Source: Deltaproteobacteria bacterium IMCC39524
Lineage (GTDB): Bacteria > Desulfobacterota > Desulfuromonadia > Desulfuromonadales > BM103
Length of the DNA stretch: 64,000 nucleotides
Reading direction: 5' to 3'
Assembly (NCBI GenBank): GCA_029667085.1
Contig: JARUHJ010000001.1
Span: forward strand, 992,001-1,056,000
Part shown: piece after piece, positions 43,562 through 52,814 of the stretch
How positions within the stretch are numbered: the first letter of the stretch is position 1
How the letters are laid out: every line of letters starts with the position of its first letter
Made by a program: the position numbers and the translations under genes
Notes under the pieces: generated by a model
Database searches by the model: none
What the model saw: only the letters and a program-made list of their open reading frames with translations
Told to the model about the DNA's origin: nothing

Positions 43562-45263
43562 CCTTGATCCTCAGTTGTACTGATTCACGACCATTATAAC
43601 GATTGATCTGCGGCGAAACCAACAGGTCAACCGCTCCCTGAAATTCTTCACGACGATCGAGCATGCCGAAAGCAATCGCCGGATGGCTGAAGGCTCCCTG
43701 ACATGCAGTGAAACGCAAATGTGTATCCCCCACAGGCTTAACCTGCATGGCATGCACGGACTCTACAACCAGAACAGGTTCAGGGTTGCCCATCCCGAAG
43801 GGAGCCAGTCCTTCCAGTTGTCGCAGAACGTCCAGATCCATCTCCTCGAGCAGGACAACACCATCGTGATAAAGCTTAGGCTGCAAATCATCTTCAGAAA
43901 GAACGGATCGCGCGTGTGCTTCAAATTCGGCCGCGAAAGCCGGCAGCTGATCGGCAACAACACTCAGACCGGCAGCCATTTCGTGACCACCGAAAGCAAG
44001 CAGGTAGTCCGCGCAGCTCTGCAAGCCATGGTAGAGGTTGAACCCACGGATCGAACGACATGAGCCTTTGCCTGTTGCGTCATCCAATGCAATCAGAACC
44101 GTTGGCCGTGAGTAACGATCGACCAGCCGGCTGGCAACGATGCCAATAACCCCGGAATGCCAGCCCTCGCCACCGAGCACGATAGAGTGCGTGTGAGCAG
44201 CGCCAAGTTTTGCAACGGCTCTTTCAGCCTCTTGCAAGGTTTCTTTTTCTATAACCCTGCGTTCTCGATTACATTGATCGAGATACCGCGCGGTATGCAG
44301 GCCACGCACCATATCCTTTTCAAGAAGCAGTTCCACACCTAGCCCGGCGTCTTCCATACGCCCGGCAGCATTCAGGCGGGGTGCCATCTGAAAACCGACC
44401 ACACCGCAGCTAACCTCTTTGACGCCAGCCACCTGTTTGAGAGCCCTGACACCGACGCGTTCACCTTTTTCCAACAAAGCCAAGCCATGCCTGGTTAAAG
44501 TCCGGTTGATCCCCTTAAGCGGAACCAGGTCGGCAATGGTTCCCAGCGCCACCAGGTCGAGGGAATTTCGCAGATCTGGCTCAGAGCGTTGCTTGAACCA
44601 GCCGGAGTCACGTAATTTTTTACGCAGTGCGACGAGAAGGAAAAATGCGACGCCAACCCCGGCTAAATACGGGAAGGGAAAGCTGGAGTCGCTACGTTGA
44701 GGATTAATAACAGAGAAAGCTTCTGGTAGCTCATCGGGAGGCTGGTGGTGATCGGTAATAATCAGATCAATACCGCACTCTTTGGCCAGTGAGGCCTCGG
44801 CATGGGCGGTAACGCCGCAATCAACCGAAACGACGACGGTCACGCCTTCATCCGCTGCTTTCTGCATGGCTTCTGCAGAAAGGCCATAACCATCACGCAG
44901 CCGCAAGGGGATGTGATATTCAACCTGCTCACAACCCATTGAAGCCAGGCCATCCAGCAGTAAAACGGTTCCGGTAATACCATCAACATCGTAATCACCG
45001 TGAATAGCGATTTTCTCACCCTGGGCCAGAGCCAACTGAAGGCGGTCGACCGCAGCAGCCATGTCCGGGAGAAGAAAAGGATCAGGCAAATCAGCGAGAC
45101 GGGTGTTGAGGAAGTCACGAGCAACATTCAGAGAAGGCTCACGACTGGCAAGGATACGGGCAATCAGCTGTGAGAGCTTGAATTCGACTGCAAAATCGTT
45201 GAGCGCATTGAGGTCAGGTTGTTCGTTACGAGGCAGCCAGAGGCGTTCGATTACGGGATCCAT
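43542..45263 (-). CDS. recJ: Single-stranded-DNA-specific exonuclease RecJ
   Basis: 573 residues, DHH family. Motifs: IHGDYDVDGITGT, VVSVDCGVTAH, LIITDHHQPPDELP, and the DHHA1 motif AFGGHEMAAGLSV. It degrades single-stranded DNA 5' to 3' in repair and recombination. The start overlaps the upstream lipoprotein gene by 13 bases. Confidence 0.95.
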   Translation of the reverse strand: MDPVIERLWLPRNEQPDLNALNDFAVEFKLSQLIARILASREPSLNVARDFLNTRLADLPDPFLLPDMAAAVDRLQLALAQGEKIAIHGDYDVDGITGTVLLLDGLASMGCEQVEYHIPLRLRDGYGLSAEAMQKAADEGVTVVVSVDCGVTAHAEASLAKECGIDLIITDHHQPPDELPEAFSVINPQRSDSSFPFPYLAGVGVAFFLLVALRKKLRDSGWFKQRSEPDLRNSLDLVALGTIADLVPLKGINRTLTRHGLALLEKGERVGVRALKQVAGVKEVSCGVVGFQMAPRLNAAGRMEDAGLGVELLLEKDMVRGLHTARYLDQCNRERRVIEKETLQEAERAVAKLGAAHTHSIVLGGEGWHSGVIGIVASRLVDRYSRPTVLIALDDATGKGSCRSIRGFNLYHGLQSCADYLLAFGGHEMAAGLSVVADQLPAFAAEFEAHARSVLSEDDLQPKLYHDGVVLLEEMDLDVLRQLEGLAPFGMGNPEPVLVVESVHAMQVKPVGDTHLRFTACQGAFSHPAIAFGMLDRREEFQGAVDLLVSPQINRYNGRESVQLRIKDVRPAQ

Positions 45264-46132
45264 GACAGACCCGCCTGGCTGGAAGGAGTTGTCCTTTGCG
45301 GCTCAAAGACCACCTTGCCGAGGTAAGGGCTTCGATGACCATCGTAGAAACTATCGACAAGCGTTGAGGGGGTCTCTCTGATCCAGTAGTTACGCAGCAA
45401 GCTCACGTCTTCAGGGACTTCTTCGCCGAACACCACATTGTACTCAAAAGGACTTCCAAAGGTGTTGTTCTCTATATGGTAATCACGGGGATGGGAGGTC
45501 ACAAAAAGGTTGACAGCATTGTCGGCAAATTCGTTCTCACAAATAACCGGCGAGCCAAGATGAAAGCGGACAGCGGTATGATTGTTTCGCAACAGATTGT
45601 GCTCGATCAAAATTTCAGAGGCATTGAAACGAATACCGACCAGGTTGTCTTCAAAAATTGACTGCTCAATATAAACCTGAGAGTCCCAGCTATGCACAGC
45701 GCTATCGGCCTGCCTGAAAACACAGTATTCAAAGATAGCTTCAGGGCTGCCGACCAGATTGATGGCGCCCCAGAAACCTGCGGCCGCGGAAGAATCAACA
45801 GCTTCGAAAAAGATTGGGTTCTCAGCCGTACCCACAGCAAGCACCTGCCCTTTTATGATCAGCTCGTTGCCAGGAAAATGGGGGTGTTCAATCCAGCCGC
45901 CGCCATCGGCTTCAGCAGGCAGGAAACGTACCCGGGTGCCGGGAAGAATTGTCAGCCTAACATCCTCTTCAAGGACCACATCTTCGGCAACATAGACCTC
46001 TCCCTGCCAGACATGCTCACCGTGCAAAACGCCACGAATCGTCTGATCTTTTCCGGACAGACAACCCACCATAAGAAGGCATAGCCCACCAAGCAGAAGA
46101 TAACATTTGAGTGTGAGAAAAGAGCAGGACAT
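45251..46132 (-). CDS. Lipoprotein with a right-handed beta-helix
   Basis: 293 residues. Signal peptide with lipobox LMVGC (about residue 25). The rest consists of repeated short strands with the pattern of parallel beta-helix proteins (IFEYCVFRQADSAVHSWD, VYIEQSIFEDNLVGIRFNA, EILIEHNLLRNNHTAVRFHL). No catalytic residues of known polysaccharide lyases are identifiable. I use the ATG at 46132, eight bases after AAGGA; longer frames read into a repeat. First gene of a beta-helix-recJ-MFS run of overlapping genes. Confidence 0.82.
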   Translation of the reverse strand: MSCSFLTLKCYLLLGGLCLLMVGCLSGKDQTIRGVLHGEHVWQGEVYVAEDVVLEEDVRLTILPGTRVRFLPAEADGGGWIEHPHFPGNELIIKGQVLAVGTAENPIFFEAVDSSAAAGFWGAINLVGSPEAIFEYCVFRQADSAVHSWDSQVYIEQSIFEDNLVGIRFNASEILIEHNLLRNNHTAVRFHLGSPVICENEFADNAVNLFVTSHPRDYHIENNTFGSPFEYNVVFGEEVPEDVSLLRNYWIRETPSTLVDSFYDGHRSPYLGKVVFEPQRTTPSSQAGLSWIP

Positions 46133-46200
46133 GAATGACATCCTTAACAAAAACCACGTAAAACGGATGGATCTTGTTGCCATGGGATCAAAACAAAACT

Positions 46201-46303
46201 TTAACGCAATGACGCCAGGAGAATCCAGACAGGACGCCAAGGAAATTCCAGCAAGAGAATATAGTGTGACCGGAAGTCTCTGCGCCTTTGCGGCTTTGCG
46301 TTA
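46201..46303. repeat. Family D inverted repeat (degenerate copy)
   Basis: Left arm TTAACGCAATGACGCCAGGA ... GGACGCCAAGGAA, right arm CTCTGCGCCTTTGCGGCTTT then GCGTTAA, ending at 46303. Confidence 0.75.
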
Positions 46304-46356
46304 AAAAAGAGCTTAAAGCTTCTTGAAAGCCAAAAAGCAGGCTAACAACAGTATGC

Positions 46357-46392
46357 AAAAAAAATCGGGCCGGTAGCAAGCTCCGGCCCGAT
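46357..46392 (-). terminator. Rho-independent terminator of the sec operon
   Basis: ATCGGGCCGG (46364-46373) pairs with CCGGCCCGAT (46383-46392); on the minus strand a run of eight T follows. Confidence 0.92.
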
Positions 46393-46403
46393 GATCATGT
46401 TTA

Positions 46404-46973
46404 TTACTTCTCAACCTGTGGATGACTTCTCAAAAACTCAAGATCCTGTCGAACCCGATCTGAGCCAGGCCCGGTCGGACTGATTTCAAGGAACTTCGTC
46501 CACGCCTCCTCGGCTTTTGGAAAGTCCTGAAGATCATAGCGATAAACAATGCCAAGGTTATATACGCTCGTAGCGTGAGACGGGTCAACCTGATTGGCTT
46601 TGGTGAAGTTGCCAATAGCCCGATCAAACCAGCCCAAACGCTTGAACATAACACCCTGATCAGTGAGAACATTCGGTGAATCCGGTTTGATGGCAAGAGC
46701 CTTGTCATAGGCCTCAATCGCATCCATAAACTGGTTGCTATCAAAATATTCGTTGCCAAGTGCAACCCAGGCCTGAAAGTTGGTCGGGTCGTTAGCAACA
46801 ATATTTTTCAATTCACCGAGTTTCTGTTGCAGATTAACCGTTGGCATAGGACCGGTCGGAGCCCCCGCAGGAGCCAAAGTCTTTGTCCCGGAATCGTTCT
46901 GCCCAAACATCAAACCGATAATGAAGCCGGCAACCAAGGTGACAACAACAATAAGCAGAGTTTCTTTTTTCAT
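46404..46973 (-). CDS. Membrane-anchored TPR protein linked to SecDF
   Basis: 189 residues. One N-terminal membrane helix (LLIVVVTLVAGFIIGLMFG), then a proline-rich linker and three to four TPR units (NFQAWVALGNEYFDSNQFMD, AIEAYDKALAIKPDSPNV, AIGNFTKANQVDPSHATSV). Probably a periplasmic or cytoplasmic scaffold. The four-base overlap with secF suggests co-translation and a role near the translocon, which is inference. Confidence 0.85.
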   Translation of the reverse strand: MKKETLLIVVVTLVAGFIIGLMFGQNDSGTKTLAPAGAPTGPMPTVNLQQKLGELKNIVANDPTNFQAWVALGNEYFDSNQFMDAIEAYDKALAIKPDSPNVLTDQGVMFKRLGWFDRAIGNFTKANQVDPSHATSVYNLGIVYRYDLQDFPKAEEAWTKFLEISPTGPGSDRVRQDLEFLRSHPQVEK

Positions 46974-47902
46974 CGAGCACCCCCTTCTGCAGCAACCTTC
47001 TTCTGACCACCAGAACGATAATCATCCCAGAAGATCAAAACCGGGCTGGCAACAAAGATCGAGGAGTAAGTACCGACCAGAATACCGATAAGCAGGGCAA
47101 ACGCAAAATTGTGAATAACGCCACCGCCGAACACAAAGAGCGCAAGAACAACCAGCATGGTCGTTCCTGAAGTCAGGATGGTTCTCGACAGGGTCTCATT
47201 AATGGAGCTGTTAACAACCGCAGTGAAACCCTTCTTCTGGTGCTTGCCATAATTTTCCCGAATCCGGTCATAAACAATGATCGTATCGTTCAGGGAATAA
47301 CCGATAATCGCCAGGAATGCTGCAATAATAGGCAGGTCAATTTCCCGACCGCTGAGCGAGAAGGCACCCAGGGTAATCAGTACGTCGTGCAACAGAGCGA
47401 TAATGGCACCGACCGCAAAACGCAGTTCAAAACGCCAGGAGATATAGATCAGAATCCCGATCATCGCATAGAGGATCGACAGCAAACCTTTCTGACGCAA
47501 GTCCTTCCCGACCTGGGGACCAACCATTTCAACCCGGCGGATATCGACTTTCCCGGCACCGTAGCTCGACTCCAGGCTTCCGGAGATCAGCTTGGAGAGT
47601 TCTTTGTTATTGGCGTTCTCCTGGACACGAACCAGGTACTCATTGGCATCATCGCCAAAATGTTGGACGACGACCGAGCCGAGGTCCAGGGTCGACAAGC
47701 TGTCCTTGATCTTGCCCGCATCAGTGTTTTCAGCGAATTTGACCTGAACCAGGGTTCCACCGACAAAATCGATGCCGTAATTCGGGCCACCATTAATGAC
47801 CAGGGATGCCAGTCCGAGCAGGATAACAACGCCAGAGATGATCATGGCCAGTTTCCGCTTACCGACAAAATCGATATTTATATCATGCTTGATAATCTGC
47901 AT
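46970..47902 (-). CDS. secF: Protein translocase subunit SecF
   Basis: 310 residues, six membrane helices. NYGIDFVGGTLVQVKF near the start, DVLITLGAFSL and IGYSLNDTIIVYDRIREN are SecF signatures. It uses the proton gradient to help pull proteins across the inner membrane with SecD. TAGGAGCTCTCA precedes the ATG. Confidence 0.96.
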   Translation of the reverse strand: MQIIKHDINIDFVGKRKLAMIISGVVILLGLASLVINGGPNYGIDFVGGTLVQVKFAENTDAGKIKDSLSTLDLGSVVVQHFGDDANEYLVRVQENANNKELSKLISGSLESSYGAGKVDIRRVEMVGPQVGKDLRQKGLLSILYAMIGILIYISWRFELRFAVGAIIALLHDVLITLGAFSLSGREIDLPIIAAFLAIIGYSLNDTIIVYDRIRENYGKHQKKGFTAVVNSSINETLSRTILTSGTTMLVVLALFVFGGGVIHNFAFALLIGILVGTYSSIFVASPVLIFWDDYRSGGQKKVAAEGGAR

Positions 47903-47911
47903 TGAGAGCTC

Positions 47912-49510
47912 CTAGATACTCAGGCGATCAACTTTACAGCGCGACAGGTAAAGATCGAAAATCAGTCGCGAAACCACAACTGCGGTAAAGAGTGATGAAA
48001 TGATGCCGACCGACAAAGTGACGGCAAAACCTTTAACCGGACCGGTGCCGAACTGGAACAGGACCAGTGCAGCAATCAGGGTTGTTACATTGGCATCGAT
48101 AATCGTCAGCTTCGCTTTTTCGAAACCGGCTTCCAGAGCAGCACGGGGTGTTCTACCCAGACGCAGCTCTTCCCGGATCCGCTCGAAAATAAGGACATTG
48201 GCATCAACCGCCATACCGACGGTCAAAACGATACCGGCGATACCGGGCAGCGTCAGGGTTGCACCAAAGATCGACAACATGGCCATGATGAACACAAGAT
48301 TCAACATCAGGACGGTATTGGCAACGAGACCGGAGAATTTGTAATAAATCAACATGGCGACGACGACCAGCACGAAGCCGATCAGAACCGAGCGCATGCC
48401 CTGATCGATTGAATCCTGACCCAAAGACGGTCCGACGGTGCGGTTTTCAAGGATGTCAACCGGCGCAGGCAAGGAGCCTGCGCGCAGAACGATTGCCAGA
48501 TCCGTGGCTTCCTGCTCGGTGAAGCTGCCGCTGACCTGAGCACTGCCACCGGAAATCCGCTCGCGGATAACTGGCGCGGAATAAACCGTGTCGTCCAGGA
48601 CGATCGCCATTCGTTTGCCGACATTGGCACCGGTAATCTGATCAAAGCGTTTCGCGCCAACCGAGTTAAAGTCGATAGCAACATAAGGATCGTTGAAGCG
48701 GGTGTCGATACGAACCTGGGCATTGGAGAGAAGGTCACCTGTTAGAACCGTTTTGTCCTCGACGACGAGAGGGCTCTCGGAAACCGCTCCAGAGCGGGGA
48801 TCAACCCGACGCTCATAAAGGAGTTGGCCACCGGAAGGCAGGTTCCCTGCAATAGCGTCCTGCGGGTTGGCATCTTCCATAACCATCTTAAATTCAAGAC
48901 GCGCCGTTTTACCGAGCAGATCGATGGCGCGTTGAGGGTCCTTGACGCCAGGCAACTGAATCAGGATGCGATTGCCTTCCTGGCGTTGCAGGGTAGGCTC
49001 ACTCACACCAAACTGGTCAACACGATTGCGTAGCGTTTCAAGGGCCTGGCGAACAGCGTACTCGCGAACCGCCTCGATTTCATTGTCGCTCAAACGATAA
49101 TTCTTCTGGATATAAGCACCTTCGGCCGTCAGCGTCATCGCTTCGAGATTCGGGAAATTTTCGGCCATGATCGTATCGGCCTGCTCTCCAGCTTCTTCAT
49201 CGTAAACGGTGACAATGATGCGCTCTCCGGAAGATCGATCGATCCTCTTGAAGATCACGTCCTTTTCACGCAACAGGTCTTCCGACTGATCGACAATCGT
49301 ATCGAGACGACTTTCAACCGCTTTATCGACATCAACACCGAGAACCAGGTGCATGCCACCTTGCAGGTCAAGACCGAGGTGAATCGGGTCAAAAGTCTTG
49401 CGCCACCAGTCCGGCAAATCACTACCGAAGAGCGTCGGTCCGAGCGAGACAAGGGCCAGGATGAGGCAGCCCAGAACCAGGCCGGTCCGAATCTTGAGGC
49501 TATTGGACAT
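47912..49510 (-). CDS. secD: Protein translocase subunit SecD
   Basis: 532 residues. HLGLDLQGGMHLVLGVDVDK in the N-terminal region, a large periplasmic domain, and the C-terminal helices with AGIVLTVGMAVDANVLIFER (the conserved aspartate for proton flow lies here). Ends ten bases before secF. Confidence 0.96.
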   Translation of the reverse strand: MSNSLKIRTGLVLGCLILALVSLGPTLFGSDLPDWWRKTFDPIHLGLDLQGGMHLVLGVDVDKAVESRLDTIVDQSEDLLREKDVIFKRIDRSSGERIIVTVYDEEAGEQADTIMAENFPNLEAMTLTAEGAYIQKNYRLSDNEIEAVREYAVRQALETLRNRVDQFGVSEPTLQRQEGNRILIQLPGVKDPQRAIDLLGKTARLEFKMVMEDANPQDAIAGNLPSGGQLLYERRVDPRSGAVSESPLVVEDKTVLTGDLLSNAQVRIDTRFNDPYVAIDFNSVGAKRFDQITGANVGKRMAIVLDDTVYSAPVIRERISGGSAQVSGSFTEQEATDLAIVLRAGSLPAPVDILENRTVGPSLGQDSIDQGMRSVLIGFVLVVVAMLIYYKFSGLVANTVLMLNLVFIMAMLSIFGATLTLPGIAGIVLTVGMAVDANVLIFERIREELRLGRTPRAALEAGFEKAKLTIIDANVTTLIAALVLFQFGTGPVKGFAVTLSVGIISSLFTAVVVSRLIFDLYLSRCKVDRLSI

Positions 49511-49641
49511 TCTGTTGCATCTCCTTTCAACCGGTCCGCGAAAAGCAGACCGCCATACGTCTAAATTAGAGTGCCTGGAGAAAGTCTGATCCGAAAATAT
49601 CGGAATTCGATCCTTCAGACAGACGCTTTATGAATTGACAG

Positions 49642-49968
49642 CTATTCTTCCAGGCTATCTGTCTTGGTGCCAACGACAGAGCTGCGGTTGATTTTAATAC
49701 GAACATTGCTGGCAACTTCGAGGGTCACTATATCTTCCTGAACAGCCACAACTTTACCGTGAATACCACCGGCGGAAACAATCTGATCGCCAGCTTTCAA
49801 ACTTTGTACCAGTTCTTTGTGCTGTTTGGCGCGCTTCTGTTGCGGACGGATCAGCAACAAGTAAAAGATTGCAAACATGATGACCAGCATCACAATCCCT
49901 TCCATACCGGACCCTCCAGCTTGTTGTTCAGCGCCACCTGCCATTGCATATGCGTTTGTTGCGAACAT
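49642..49968 (-). CDS. yajC: Preprotein translocase subunit YajC
   Basis: 108 residues. One membrane helix (GIVMLVIMFAIFYLLLIRPQ) and the YajC motif RPQQKRAKQHKELVQSLKAG followed by DQIVSAGGIHG. An AGGAGGAAAAAC ribosome site precedes the ATG. Part of queA-tgt-yajC-secD-secF, a common bacterial order. Confidence 0.95.
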   Translation of the reverse strand: MFATNAYAMAGGAEQQAGGSGMEGIVMLVIMFAIFYLLLIRPQQKRAKQHKELVQSLKAGDQIVSAGGIHGKVVAVQEDIVTLEVASNVRIKINRSSVVGTKTDSLEE

Positions 49969-50032
49969 GTTTTTCCTCCTGATATTAGTTAGTTATATTT
50001 TTTCAAGTAGTCATACTGAACCGGTGCAAGCC

Positions 50033-51190
<1,158 letters not shown>

Positions 51191-51259
51191 CTACTATACG
51201 ATCCATTTTTAAACAGTATTACGCTTTCCCCGTACCCGCACCTCGTCCCACGCTTTAAA

Positions 51260-52291
51260 CTATTCAATCAACATGCAATCGCCATAGCTGAAGAACCGGT
51301 ACTCTTGTTCGACAGCTTCCTGATAAGCCTTGAGAATAAAATCCTTACCGGCAAAAGCAGACACCAGTACGAGCAGCGTCGACTTAGGTAGATGAAAGTT
51401 GGTTATCAGTGCATCGATCAGGCGGAACTGAAAACCTGGTCTGATAAAAAGAGCCGTTTCACCCTGCCCGGCCTGCAATAACCCGTTATCATCGATCGCG
51501 TGCTCCAGTGTTCTCGTCACAGTGGTGCCCAGGGCAATGATCCGTCGCCCGTCTGCGCGCGCCTTGTTTATTTGCTGCGCGGCCTCTTCTGTGACTTCGT
51601 AGGCTTCCGAATGCATGCGATGGTCATCCAGATTCTCTGCGCGAACCGGCAGAAAAGTTCCCGGGCCCACATGAAGCGTGATGCTGCAGACATCTATATT
51701 GCGCTTGGCAAGAGCAGTAAAAGTCTCTTCAGTAAAATGCAACCCTGCCGTCGGCGCGGCAATGGCTCCCGGTTTGTTTGCAAACACGGTCTGATAACGG
51801 TCTTTGTCCTGCTCATGATCCTCGCGGCGGATATAGGGAGGCAACGGCATATGACCGACACGCTCAAGCGTTTCAAAAAAATTGTTGGACGGGGCAAAAC
51901 GTACTAGGCGGTGACCGTCTTCAACAGCTTCAACGACTTCACCGTAGACGCCCACAGAGAAATCAAGCCTGGCGCCAATCCGGACCGGCTTTGAGCTGCG
52001 CGTCATGCAGCGCCAGATGTTCTGCACAGGATCACACTGTTTCACCAGCAAGAGCTCGATCTGCCCTCCACTTTCTTTCTTACCCAGCAATCGCGCCGGT
52101 ATGACCCGGGTTTCATTACGAACCAGGAGATCACCATCGCGTAAGAGTTCGGGAAGCTCGGTGAAACAACGGTGGCCAATTTGCTGAGAGGACCTGTCCA
52201 GGGACAAAAGTCGCGAAGCAGAACGATCGCCAAGAGGGTTTTGAGCTATTAGATGTTGCGGGAGCTCAAAATCGTATTCACTCAGCTGCAT
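51260..52291 (-). CDS. queA: S-adenosylmethionine:tRNA ribosyltransferase-isomerase
   Basis: 343 residues; makes epoxyqueuosine from preQ1-tRNA using the ribosyl part of SAM. Motifs: YDFELPQHLIAQNPL, NETRVIPARLLGKK, AAPTAGLHFTEE and LITNFHLPKSTLLVLVSAF. Adjacent tgt is the previous step. Confidence 0.96.
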   Translation of the reverse strand: MQLSEYDFELPQHLIAQNPLGDRSASRLLSLDRSSQQIGHRCFTELPELLRDGDLLVRNETRVIPARLLGKKESGGQIELLLVKQCDPVQNIWRCMTRSSKPVRIGARLDFSVGVYGEVVEAVEDGHRLVRFAPSNNFFETLERVGHMPLPPYIRREDHEQDKDRYQTVFANKPGAIAAPTAGLHFTEETFTALAKRNIDVCSITLHVGPGTFLPVRAENLDDHRMHSEAYEVTEEAAQQINKARADGRRIIALGTTVTRTLEHAIDDNGLLQAGQGETALFIRPGFQFRLIDALITNFHLPKSTLLVLVSAFAGKDFILKAYQEAVEQEYRFFSYGDCMLIE

Positions 52292-52335
52292 AGAAAATTT
52301 ACGCTTGAACCAATATATTTATTCATATAAATTGA

Positions 52336-52527
52336 TTAGCCTTTAACAAAGTAAACAAGTAACAAACCGGCCAGCATAAAAACCAGGCCGACAACACGCA
52401 GAGCTTTATCGTTCAGCTGTGAGAGTTCACTCAGCATACGCTTGGTTCCCTTTGGCGAGAGAAACCACGGCATACCTTCTACGATCAGAACTACACCGAG
52501 AACAACGATAAGAGCTTCAGGCAACAT
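52336..52527 (-). CDS. DUF2065 family small membrane protein
   Basis: 63 residues, two membrane helices (ALIVVLGVVLIVEGMPWFL and VVGLVFMLAGLLLVYF) joined by a basic loop. GMPWFLSP is the family's recognisable segment. Function unknown. Confidence 0.8.
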   Translation of the reverse strand: MLPEALIVVLGVVLIVEGMPWFLSPKGTKRMLSELSQLNDKALRVVGLVFMLAGLLLVYFVKG

Positions 52528-52740
52528 GAGAGAAAGATAACATCCTTACACAAGAGTTCTGGTCTGCTTATTGCAAAATAAAATTTCGTTATAAGGCTCG
52601 CGAGCCCAGTAACAGAACAGAAATGATGATTTTCAGAAGTGGCAAACCCTGCGATCGTATAGCGATGTGAGAATAGAGTCAAGTCAAGACGTTTTTGACT
52701 GTAATTTTAACAGTTGTCTCGCTCCGTACGGTTGCGTCAA

Positions 52741-52761
52741 ATAACGGCCCATTGGCGTTAT
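52741..52761 (+). promoter_or_regulatory. Operator-like imperfect palindrome upstream of the HD-GYP gene
   Basis: ATAACGGCCCATTGGCGTTA plus T: outer six bases (ATAACG/CGTTAT) pair perfectly, with two inner mismatches. It lies about 55 bases before the start at 52815. The rest of the 287-base gap (52528-52814) shows no gene; TTGACT at 52696 could be part of a promoter. Confidence 0.35.
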
Positions 52762-52814
52762 GACGTATTTTAATTTAGAGGTTAGTACGAAGACAGGCGG
52801 CAAATAATTCATTC

